From positions 1,190,247-1,254,246 of the forward strand of contig OZ026554.1 in the NCBI GenBank assembly GCA_964020155.1: a stretch of DNA of 64,000 bases, read 5' to 3'. Source of the stretch: Chondrilla cf. caribensis. Its lineage: Eukaryota; Porifera; Demospongiae; Chondrillida; Chondrillidae. The translations under genes and the position numbers were made by a program. Position 1 is the stretch's first letter, and each line of letters starts with the position of its first letter. Of this stretch, positions 1 through 10,800 are shown in pieces. Under the pieces are notes generated by a model. That model saw only the letters and a program-made list of their open reading frames with translations, was not told the origin of the DNA and did no database searches.

Positions 1-115
1 CTCAGCGTGAATTCTCCATTACATGTGTAATATACTCTTTCTCCTACCTCGGTCCCTCTGCTTACGTCAACTCTGCCATTTTCTAGCACTCCGGGATGAT
101 TGCATGTTTGGATTG
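1..115 (-). CDS. CCP exon, partial (left-edge gene L0)
   Basis: The minus strand reads an acceptor tag|CA and then IQTCNHPGVLENGRVDVSRG, continuing to YYTCNGEF before the window ends. This is the first half of a CCP module with Cys1 and Cys2. It enters in phase 1 like the SU exons, but its residues (TCNHPGVLENG) fit none of the SU classes, so it belongs to another gene that continues to the left. Confidence 0.75.
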
Positions 116-208
116 CTACAGTGGGGTAGTAAAAGAGTACACATTATGTATGATGTTTAGATAAATTTACAAATGATTGGGTGCAGTTGACTATTGACAC
201 TGCCTAAC

Positions 209-373
209 CTTCACATGTTGGTGAGGATCCACTCCATTTTGCCCCATTTTGACAAATCCTGTAAAACTGTCCGCTAAGAGTATGCCCCGTGTTGCATCTG
301 TAGATGGCGAGAATTCCACTGGCTACTATGGACACTCTTCCATTGGTAACATTCAGCAGGCGTGGGCATCGAT
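209..373 (-). CDS. CCP exon of L0
   Basis: Acceptor ttccag at 374-379, donor gttagg at 203-208, 165 nt, phase 1 at both ends. It reads DRCPRLLNVTNGRVS, then IYRCNTGHTLSG, FYRICQNGAKWSGSSPTCE. All four cysteines and the Trp are present and the frame is open. It is divergent from every SU class. Confidence 0.8.
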
Positions 374-522
374 CTGGAAGTATTTAAAACAAATTCTTAG
401 TGAACTGAAGCCTACTAAGCATTTATGCAATGCATGTCCATATGTAGGAATGTTTTATGTTTGAATATTAGCATTTGCATTACATGTGCATAGTACACAA
501 ATGTCTGTATGCTTGTTCTCAC

Positions 523-684
523 TTCTGATACATGTTGGTGGGTCTGGGATCCAGGCTCCATTATTGCAAGTCAGATTGGAATTGCCTTCCAGAGAATATC
601 CAGAATCACATTTATACATCGCTGTCTCTCCGTCATATGTAACTGAGCCATACTCAAGTTCACGAGGTTTGGAACATATTGTAT
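523..684 (-). CDS. CCP exon of L0
   Basis: Acceptor ttttag at the right end, donor gtgaga at the left, 162 nt, phase 1-1. It reads TICSKPRELEYGSVTYDGE, then YKCDSGYSLEG, LTCNNGAWIPDPPTCI, a complete CCP with four cysteines. Together with the exons at 1-115 and 209-373 it forms a run of three CCPs at the visible 3' end of L0. Confidence 0.8.
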
Positions 685-767
685 CTAAAACAACATAAAT
701 TGCATTGTCCCTTTAGATATTATGTTTATGGCATGTTTTGTATGCAGCATTAACCATGATTCCTCAC

Positions 768-881
768 CATTGAGTGTCATAATGATTTGTTCATTGTTCA
801 CACCACAGACTATGATAATTATGTAATCTCCTTTATCAGTTGTGAATGTTGTAGACCCATGATCTGTGTATATTGGAAAAG
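768..881 (-). CDS. Non-CCP exon of L0, unknown domain
   Basis: A 114-nt phase 1-1 segment with donor gtgagg at the left and a plausible acceptor ttacaaag at the right. It reads FPIYTDHGSTTFTTDKG followed by DYIIIIVCGVNNEQ and IIMTLN, alternating hydrophobic and polar residues like beta strands. I do not recognise the domain. It is placed in L0 because it has the same strand and phase and lies next to its CCP exons. The acceptor is the weaker boundary. Confidence 0.5.
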
Positions 882-1096
882 CTTTGTAAATCATCAGTGT
901 TATACGATGCAATGCAGTGTTTTGTATGTGTGTGTGTGAGTGTGTATGTACATCAGTGTACATCGAGTGTATTATGTGTGGGTACATGTTTGTGTGCTTG
1001 TGTTTGAAACTACATGGATACATTGTGTAGTTCTTGAATGATAAAAATGCAAATCCCCTCACATATATGTACATACATATGGATCTAGTATCTTAC

Positions 1097-1276
1097 TTTG
1101 TTGATATGCAATAATGTTAGTCCAAGTTTCCATCTTCGTGGCTGAAACACCGCATAGTGTGTCGTCATCATAGTCAATAGTGAGGGTCACTATGAAATGG
1201 TCTCCTTCCTTGATTGCTGATTGTCCAATACGTGGCACAGTTGATGACAGAGTGCAGCCAAAGTGCACAAAACTCA
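1097..1276 (-). CDS. Non-CCP exon of L0, unknown domain
   Basis: A 180-nt phase 1-1 exon with acceptor actacag and donor gtaagat. It reads VSFVHFGCTLSSTVPRIG, then AIKEGDHFIVTLTIDYDDD, then LCGVSATKMETWTNIIAYQQ. With the 768-881 exon it probably forms one extracellular beta-sandwich-like domain carried by a gene that also has CCPs. The reading frame stays open further upstream (to about 1490), so an earlier start of the exon cannot be excluded. Confidence 0.5.
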
Positions 1277-1486
1277 CTGTAGTGTATGTACAGTATGTAC
1301 AGTATGTAAATAACAGATTGTACCAGGTGTAGTGGTTGAGTGTGTGTACCCCGTCCGTAATGAAGGAAACATAGTGGGAGGAAATGTGACTATGTAGCTG
1401 GTCTCTGGAGTGGCTACTTGTCTTGTTGTTGACGATGTAGTTAAAGGGAGTCATTACCAGTAGTCTACAACATGGAAACCTGTCTA

Positions 1487-1875
1487 TAGACATAGGCGTA
1501 GGAACCAGGGGGGCACCCGGGGCACGTGCCCCCCCTTGAAATAAATTCTTTAAAAGTGCCCCCCCTTGAGAAGATACTGCACTGAGAAAATTTCAGAGTT
1601 TTGTATTGGGACCAGGGTACAATTGTGGTCAGCAAACTGTTTACCTCAACAAATAAAGGCATTTATCAAAGACCTAACCCTTATCGTTCCCAAACACTCT
1701 TGAAAAAAGAAAAAAAAAACTTGAGAGAAACAGTTGTGAGAACGGCCATTAGTGTCACGTGATATTGAAGTCATGTGATATGGTAGACAGAAATGGCCAC
1801 CCAACAATCGTTACTCTTTTTTTAGCTCATCAATCTCCAGCAAGTGCCCCCCCAATCTGAATTGCCTTCCTACGC
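1487..1875. mobile_element. MITE-like element with GGCGTAGGAA ends
   Basis: The left end reads GGCGTAGGAACC followed by GGGGGGCAC and GTGCCCCCCC. The right end reads GTGCCCCCCC and then GCCTTCCTACGCC, so both ends share GGCGTAGGAA as inverted termini with a G/C-run next to them. The interior is AT-rich and has no coding potential I can see. Target-site duplication is not clear. Confidence 0.6.
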
Positions 1876-3536
1876 CCTTGATAGAGACCACTAAAAGGAC
1901 CAAAGGTTGAAAGCTGGTCGTTATGTAGATGTACTATAAGGTAGTTGAGATGACATAGTGGATAGTGGTCACTTAGAACAGGTGGTCTATGAAAAGAGAT
2001 GCATGGTCTTTAATACAGGTACCACTGCACTGTAGTCCTATTGCAGGTATTAGAACATCCTTCCTAGGGCTCATAACTTTCATAGGGTGATATCTGGTAC
2101 GTTGTGTAAGTACTGTCATGTACACAGAGGTTTATAATGAAGCCCAGCTGTACATAATAGTCAGCACTTCCTGTTACCATGTAACTTCCATATCCTTTTC
2201 ACATCTGATCTAAGCCTTGTAATTCAATTCAGAATTGAATTGCTGGGGAGCTTACCAACTGTTTATTATCACTTGGTCATGCATTGTTATGCCACTGGAA
2301 ACAAATTCATATGTTTTACAAAGAGACAGGTACAAAGTATCCCAATCAATCAGAAAGTTACATAGATCAGGTCTTGTTGTATGCATGTAATTTACACTAT
2401 ATTTACAAAATGTGCTTTACATACGTACTTATCGGTGTAATAATGATATTATTAGTGGAACAGTGTAGACTCACCCAAAGCAGTAATAACCATCCACTTC
2501 ATCCTTGTGTTCTGGTGGTAAATCTTGTCAATGTAGAGTGCTCTATTGAGGTATCTGAGTCTTCATACAGTGTGTACACTATAAGTACGTATGCACACCC
2601 TAAGTGAAGCTTAACAATATCTTCAATTAAAGTCCATTTTCAGTTTTAAAATTCATTATCCAAGTGATTGGTACCTATGGGTGATGTGGCTTCCAGTACT
2701 GTCACAGTGTTAGTCTTACCTGCTGTACATGCATACATAGTGAAAACTATGACAATTGTTTTTTGTATCCCTAAGTGTTTCTGCCTTCATGATTTACTCT
2801 TAACATTTGTGAATGCCTTTAACTCGAAGCACAGATAGACAGGTAGTCTGTGAATAATGTCAGGCAGACCTAGATGTAGGATATACAGATATAGTCAATC
2901 CATGTTGATGGTTGGAGCCAAGTTGTTTAGTGACGTTATTGGATTATACCTTTTCGTTAGTGGAGTTGGTAGTGTTCCAGACCATACGTGCATTTACTTG
3001 GTCAAACATGTGTTATTGTGGCTTCTGGTGAGGTAATTTGCATGAGGTGGTCACATGATCAACCACCAACCTTTTGCCCTCTTCACATGTACTCATGCAT
3101 CCATTCTAATTGACCCCTGCAGATATACCATCTATCAAATGTCTTTAGTTACTTCATAGTTTACTGTGTATAGGATAGTACTGTGCAATTTTGCTTATAG
3201 CAGTGTTGGGTACTGTTAAGAGTCTATTGTGTAGCAGAAGACACCTAAAACAATAGTGGGTGGGTGGGTGGGTGTGTTGGAGTACATATGTACACTGTTT
3301 TTTGCAGATCAAACCTAATCTCAAGTGTACTTGGCACAGATCTGTATCCAAGAGATTCTGACACATTATATTGTAGCAAGTGATAACAGTATATTTCACA
3401 TATGAACATACATGGAGTACACCAGCCCAAATATGAAAAACTAGCTGATTAAGCATAGAAAACCACTCTTTGTATCATAGTCAGTTACTAACAGTATACG
3501 ACACATGTATCAATTTATTATTAATCTCAATGGAGG

Positions 3537-3805
3537 CAGCTGACAATTATAGCAGGTAGCACATACATAATTACTGCAAAGGATTTAACAATATTGACGG
3601 TAATATCAAAACTATTTACGCGTGCATGCATGCTTCAATATCTTCAATTTGAAGGTACATACAGCCAGTACAGCTACATACTATGTACCCTCAAATTGAA
3701 GATATTGAAGCATGCATGCGCGTATAAATAGTTTTGATATTGCTGTTAATATTGTTAAATCCTTTGCAGTAATATGTATGTGCTACCTGCTATAATTGCC
3801 AGCTG
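3537..3805. repeat. Long inverted repeat (palindrome), arms about 125 bp
   Basis: The arm 3537-3661 (starting CAGCTGACAATTATAGCAGG) is the near-perfect reverse complement of 3682-3805 (ending CCTGCTATAATTGCCAGCTG), with a loop of about 20 bases. A third diverged copy of one arm follows near 3985-4040. It could be a non-autonomous element or a hairpin-forming transcript. No coding is seen. Confidence 0.8.
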
Positions 3806-4041
3806 TATGTACATATGTACCCTGCACTTTTCATTTGCAGATGTAGGTGAGAATATATTATCACTCTTAGTAATACACACAGTATGTATATCCACACATG
3901 CTGGGTAAGACAGTGACAGCTATACTGTAATTATAATGACTTGAATGTCAAAACTCTGAGCTTTATATTATGGTAGCTACAAGTATGCATGCACGTGTAA
4001 ATATTTTTGATATTGCTATCAATATTTTTAAATCCTTTTTA

Positions 4042-4196
4042 AACCTGGTGAATGAGTATCACTTCATGCTAACACGGTGCCCTCAACCTGGTGAATAAAT
4101 ATCCCTTTCATGCTAAACAGTGTCAACCACCTGGGGAATGTGTATCACTTCATGCTAAAACAGTGTCAACAACCTAGTGGATGAATATCACATCAT
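4042..4196. repeat. Minisatellite, about 3.5 copies of 43-45 bp
   Basis: The core AACCTGGTGAATGAGTATCA plus CTTCATGCTAAACAGTGTCA repeats with point changes. A related repeat with CAGTGTCAGCAACCTGGTAT occurs at 37398-37560. Confidence 0.7.
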
Positions 4197-4886
4197 GTGT
4201 ACTGTACATGTCCTCAGCCATCACCTGTAGCATTGAGGTAAATGTGGGTTACGCAAAATCTAAAACTAGTCCTTAGGCCAAAGTAAAGGCTTTCTAATGT
4301 AATTGTTATTATCCTGTCATCACTTGGGAGAGGGCATTGTATTCAATCTTTATTGTATATTATATACTGATCTTTCTTTTTGCCAATAATATTATGTAAA
4401 ATTTAATGCTTTTTACTACTTTGAAGTATTGGTTCCCCACTGACATTCTGGAGTCCATTATTAGTGTCCAGTGTTGTGGCGTTTAAGATGTTTATATGGT
4501 ACATTGTGGTGCATTGCTTAGCTGGAAATTAATGTAAATGATTGCAATTTTATTCATTTTCAAGTATTCCTATGTACTCTCCCAATTCCTCCTGTTATAA
4601 TGTATACCATAGTCTCTGTACATAGTATAGTGTGTATGTATACCTTTCTTGTATTGACCAGTCTTGCCCAGTGATATGCACAAGAGAAGCAGACATGCAC
4701 CTTTACAACATGTGTACTGTAAAGTATGAATATGTAAGCAATGTAAATGATTACCAGTAGTAGCCAAATGCTCTATTTAGACTAATAAGTTGTTGCATGT
4801 GAATATATTATTTTACTGACTATATTAAGATATTATGTTGCAATCTCTTGGACATTGATCTGTGGCTTACACATTTGAGATTAGTT

Positions 4887-4891
4887 TCATT
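4887..4891 (-). CDS. SU1 terminal micro-exon
   Basis: Acceptor ATCATTTTTCTGCAG is followed by AA TGA. Joined to the A left by the T exon it gives Lys-stop. The other units give Lys-Arg-Asn-stop or a close variant at the same place. The acceptor tract (TGCTGTTATCATTTT) is conserved in all seven. Confidence 0.65.
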
Positions 4892-7800
4892 CTGCAGAAA
4901 AATGATAACAGCAAAATAAAGAGATGCACATATACATGTACATCTGATTCAGTAATTGTACACAGTCACTGAGTGTATACTAGGTTGTGCCTCCAGTTGG
5001 CAAGAGTATGTATTGTATACTTTCAGCACGGGATGACATACTTTTGCAAGTTGGGGCTCTCTTGTTCCAACGTCCAGTTTTTTTGCACTTCCTAGTAGTT
5101 GGACCTTTGAGCTTGTATCCTCTGTTACAAGAATATCGAACTTTAGCTCCCAGTTTAGTTCCTCTGGAGACATCCACCCTTCCATTAGTGATCTCCCCAG
5201 GATGTCCACAGTCTATTGCTGTAAAGAGTTCATATCAGAGAGTGGGTTCATAGGTACAGGTGGTATATGTTGCTATGGTAACTGACCTTCACAAGTGGGA
5301 GTTGTCCCACTCCATCTCCCATCAGATTGACATGTCCTAGATGATGATCCACTGCGACTAAATCCCTCATCACAAGTGTACTGAACAGTGGCATCTAGTT
5401 CAGTCCCTCCCGAGACATTCACTGTTCCATTTTGAATATTCCCAGGATGTCCACAGTCTACAACTGCTGTAGTCAAACAAGGACAGGTACTAGCTATTAT
5501 ACCCATGTCAGTGCTGTCAATTTGAAGTGTCACCACTCACATTCTTCACAAGTAGGTGCTGGTCCTACCCATTTTCCACTAAAGAGATCACAATTTCTTC
5601 TACTTTGTCCTCTCAGTCTATGACCCCTATCACATTCATACCATGCATAGTATCGTTTAAACGAAAAAATGAGATCAACCACTCTGACTGATCCATGTTC
5701 AATGTCTCCAGGATTAAGACATCTTTTTATTACTGTCAGAAAATGAGGACAATGTTGAGTGACATATCAAGCAGTACTACACCTGAGAGTACATGTTCTC
5801 ATTTGCTTTATGATAATGTGAATTCTTAATTTATCAACCCCTTGTCATGTTAGGCACCAATTTAAAAGTTAATGATGCCAAAAAGGCATGTACCATGCAT
5901 GTAACATTAGTGCTCAACTGTGTACACGAGGTAATAGGCACACATTAATTCCATCTAACCTACTAGAAGCACTGATATATTGGTAGCGAATGTAACATCT
6001 TCACAAGCAAAACGTCAGTATGCCAAAATACTAATCAGTAAGTTAAAAGTCGTGAATGTTAATCATGCACTGGGCTAAAGTAAGACAGTGGTAGGAAACC
6101 AGATCAGACCAGATTGAATATTCCCAGGATGTCCACAATCCACATTTACTGTAGTCAAACAAGGACAGGTACTAGCTATTACCTATGGCAGTGCTGTCAG
6201 TTTGAAGTGAGTTTACCACTCACCTTGTTCACAAGTAGGTGGTGGTCCTTCCCATTCTCCAGTGAAGAGATCACAATATCTCATACTTTGTCCTCTCAGT
6301 TCATGACCCCTATCACAGCTGTACCTTGCATAGGAACCAAGCGCAGTGACTGATCCATGATTAATGTCTTCAGGATTAGGACATTTCTTTATTGCTGCCA
6401 GAAATGAGGACAATGTTAAGTGATATATCAAACAGTACTACACCAGATACTACATGTTCTTATTTGCTTGAAATAATGTGAAAGTAATTTATCAACCCCA
6501 TGTTACGTATTGTACTCAGTTAAATTAATGGTTAATTAATGAAATGTACCATACATGTTACATTAGTGTACACCCCTTGTACATAAGCTAATAGGCACAC
6601 AGTAATTCTAACTGACCTACTAAAAGTACTGATGTATTGGTAGTGAATGTAACATCTTCACTAGCAAATAGTCAGTATGGCAAAATACTAATTCTGTGAA
6701 GTGGAACGTCGTGAATGTCAAACATGCACTCGGCTAAAGTAAGAAACCAGACCATAGCCAAATCTCAAAGGTGATCATCTTATGTTATCACATAATAGAT
6801 CTGCTGAAAAGTTCAACTTGGAGAAATGGCATTAAGGACACTTTCCACTCATAAGTCCTCTTCTGCAGATCTCTCTTTCATGTTTATAAACAAGTTTCTC
6901 TGCCTATTGTAAAAAGACAAGTTGAGATTTTATTGTTCCTATCCTATGACCATGCTCAGTTATGTGGATTTAATATATCTGTAATATAGTATATAACACA
7001 ATTTTAAGGTAATAACACTCTAAAATGTGTTTTCAGAATGTATACACTGGTATGAGATGCGTGCTAAAGGATTCATTACTTTCAATCAGTATTACTAATG
7101 TATATAGCTATATTGTACACATGCTGACTTGGTGTCTGACCTTCACAAGTAGGTTGACTTCCACTCCAAGAGCCACCGATCAAACACAGTCTGGTTGATA
7201 TTCCATTGAGGATATATCCCTCATCACAACTGTAGATGATCCCATATCTTATAATAGTTCCACCATAAAATGAAATTTCTCCATTGGTTATGTTACCAGG
7301 ATGTTCACAATTTGGAACTAAATGTTGAGACAAACATCAAATTCGAGTATTATAACAGTTTGTGACAGATTAACAAAAGGTGCTGTGTAGTCCATTGAGT
7401 TGCAGCACCATTAGTAATGTTAGCAGGATGTCAGCAGTTAATATTTGTTGAACAATGCAAATTGATTGGAATGTACATACCTTCCCTGCCTAATGATCTC
7501 AGTACAGTAGTGTTAGCTGTTCACATATTGGACTTAACCTGGAATGCCATGCATATTTGTACTGGTAGTACATACCTCCACAAGTGGGTTCCTCTTCACT
7601 CCATTCCCCATCAGATTGACAATATCTATTTGACCTTATCCCATAAAGTCCATATCCTCTATCACATGTGTAGTAGATCTTAGCATGTATTTTAGTTCCT
7701 TCAGAGACATTCACTGTTCCGTATTGAATATTTCCAGGATGTCCACAGTCGACAGATGCTGTACGTAATGTGCAGAATGAATTAACATAATATCTCCTGA

Positions 7801-10800
7801 TTGTATGGTGGTTATTGGAATAGAGGGTAACGTACATTCTTCACAAATTGGTACTGTTCTGTCCCATTCTCCAGTGAAGAGATCACATACTCTTTGTTCA
7901 TATCCTCTTCTTTCATAGCCTACATCACAAGTGTACCATGCAAAGTAGATTGTAGAGTACTGAGTCACATCCGCTGATCCGTGTTCAATGTCCGATTGAG
8001 GACATGTCTTGAGTACTGTGTGATGTACATATCATTTCTAACTATGATGCATTACATTTGATTATTGTTTAATATTACCACCACATGTGGTATTTCAAAT
8101 AGTGTCTCACCTTCACAAGTAGGGGTTGTCCCACTCCATCTACCATCAGATCCACATGTTCTAGACCTTGATCCATTGCGTATGAATCCTTCATCACATG
8201 TGTACTGAGCAGTTGCACGAGGACTAGTCCCTTCAGAGACATCCACTGTTCCATTGGTAACATTTCCAGGATGTCCACAGTCGACAGATGCTGTACGTAA
8301 TGTGTAGAATGAATTAACATAATATCCCACGGTGGTATGGTGGTTATTGGAATAGTGGTCAACTCACATTCTTCACAAGTAGGTGCTGGTCCCCCCCATT
8401 CTCCAGTGAAGAGATCACAATCTCTCCTACTTTGTCCTCTCAGTGCATGACCCCTATCACAGCTGTACCTTGCATAGAGGTGACGGAAATATCTAATTCT
8501 GACAATCACTCTGACTAATCCGTGATTAATGTCTTCCGGATTAGGACATTTCTTCATTGCTGCCACAATCAAGGACAATGTTAAGTAATATATTATTCTC
8601 CTTTTTTGTGATTGTGTTATATTCATCAATTTCCCAGTACAGCATGCACGAGAATATGTTCTTACTTCTATGCCATTATTGAATTTTTCTACAAAATCTC
8701 ATGCCATGTATGTAACGTATGTATGTGTGTTGCTATATATGCATATACGGATGTCAACAGTTTATGTGATTCCATTTAAAGTGGTACTCACCTTCACAGG
8801 TAGGTTTGAGTCCACTCCAGGCACCATTAGATTGACATGTTCTCCATGATGATCCTTTGAGAATATATCCCACATCACAGCTGTAGTGGATCTTGTGTCG
8901 AAATGTATCCCCAAAAACTTGTACTCTTCCATTGGTGATATTCCCGGGATGTCCACATTCCAGTACTAAACACAATACACACATCAAGATTGAGTATCTC
9001 TATGACAGAGTTTGTGACAAACTATATGTACGACAAAATTGCTTCATGGTTCATCAAATATCTCACCACAAGATGGCTCTATTCCACTCCATCTGTATTG
9101 CCCACATGTTCTGTATGATGATGGTCCTTTGATTGTGTAACCCTCATTACACTTGTAGTAGACTGTAGGACCTATTTTAGTTCCATTATCCAGAATTACT
9201 TTGCCGTTAGTAATGTTACCAGGATGTCCACAGTCTATTTTTGTTGATGAATGGAAAGTGAGTAATGGTTACTTCCACTGGTCAATGATTCCAATGTAGT
9301 GGTGTTGTGTTGTGTGTGCAGACGTTGTACCTGAAGTGAATACACCGCTTATTATCACCCATACATGCATACCTTCACAAGTTGGTTCCCTTCCACTCCA
9401 TGCCCCATGAGATCTACATGTTCTGTATGACGGCCCAGTGAGTATATATCCTCTATCACATGTGTAGTAGATCCTAGCACTTATTTTAGTTCCTTCAGAG
9501 ACATTCACTGTTCCGTATTGAATATTTCCAGGATGTTCACAGTCTACATTTGCTATAGTTGAGAATGAAGGCATCATGTTATCCCCTGTAAGTACACCTG
9601 TGGAGAACATTCCAATAACTTACATTCTTCACAAGTAGGTGCTGTTCCATCCCATTCTCCAGTCAAGAGATCACAATCTCTATACCACCATCCTCTCATT
9701 TCATAGCCTACATCACAAGTGTATGTTGCATAGCTTGAAAATGTCTCTGTCCGCACCTCCACTGATCCGTGTTTAATGTCCAGTTTAGGACATGTCTTGA
9801 GTTCTGTATGATTACTTAACATATTACATATGTGTATATAGCTATATTGTACACACAATGATGTTGACGAATGGGAAGTGAGTAAAGGCTACTTCCACTG
9901 GTCAATGATTCCAATGTAGTGGTGTTGTGTTGTGTGTGCAGACATTGTACCTGAGGTGAATGCGCAGCTTGTTATCACCCATACATGCATACCTTCACAA
10001 GTTGGTTCCCTTCCACTCCATGTCCCATCAGATAGACAAATTCTATTTGACCACCATGACGGCCCATTGAGTCTGTATCCTCTATCACATGTGTAGTAGA
10101 TCTTGGAATTTACTTTTGTTCCTTCAGAGACATCCACTGTTCCATTGGTAACATTTCCAGGATGTCCACAGTCGACAGATGCTGTACGTAATGTGTAGAA
10201 TGAATTAACATAATATCCCATGGGGTTGTATGGTGGTTATTGGAATAGTGGGTAACTTACATTCTTCACAAGTAGGTGCTGGTCCTTCCCATTCTCCAGT
10301 TAAGAGATCACAATCTCTCCTACTTTGTCCTCTCAGTGCATAACCCCTATCACAGCTGTACCTTGCATATTGTACATTAGTGACATGGAGACCACCTTCA
10401 CTGACTAATCCATGATCAATGTGTTCAGGATAAGGACATCTCTTTATTGCTGCCAAAATTAAGGACAATGTTATATTAATGGGGGGAAATGTCATAATTA
10501 TGACAGCAAAGCATACACAATGCCTAAAGTACATACATGAGGTTTGCTAAAGGGAAAAGAATGAACTCGGACACATGCAGGTGTAATCCAGACCAGCATT
10601 TATCTGGAAGGGATGCCTGGCAAGTAATGTGATGAAATAGAAAAGGAAAGGAAAAAGTATATAGTTAAGAATAACAGCAGTTAAACAGTTACTGAGTGTG
10701 AATTAGAGGTGTATTTGAGTTCCAATCTGTACTACATCTTGCAATTGCTTGGAAATGTGAACTGAGTATGCTACAGCAATCTCAGTTTGTGTATAGGAGA

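Larger units (their letters stand above)
1277..4886. other. Spacer between L0 and SU1, mostly without recognised genes
   Basis: This holds a MITE-like element (1487-1875), a GGTG-rich run near 3256-3274, a long inverted repeat (3537-3805), a third diverged copy of that repeat's arm near 3985-4040, a 43-45 bp tandem repeat (4042-4196), and a decayed copy of the conserved SU downstream block (about 4400-4800). A possible minus-strand donor near 2466 follows an open stretch (LYIDKIYHQNTRMKW), but it is too weak to call an exon. The 5' end of L0 may lie here and was not found. Confidence 0.5.

Noticed and set aside
2284..2607. Plus-strand 107-codon frame
   Set aside because: No domain, no splice context and no copy elsewhere; composition like the surrounding spacer.
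4887..4980. Membrane anchor or GPI signal at the C terminus
   Set aside because: No hydrophobic segment was found in frame after any T exon; the frame ends in the micro-exon.
9553..9623. Long open frames that run through the C-D intron (MFSTGVLTGDNMMPSF before ANVDCGHPGN)
   Set aside because: The stretch is bounded by a good gtaagt donor and tag acceptor, is 71 nt (not a multiple of three) and is repeated wherever C is followed by D. It is intron.
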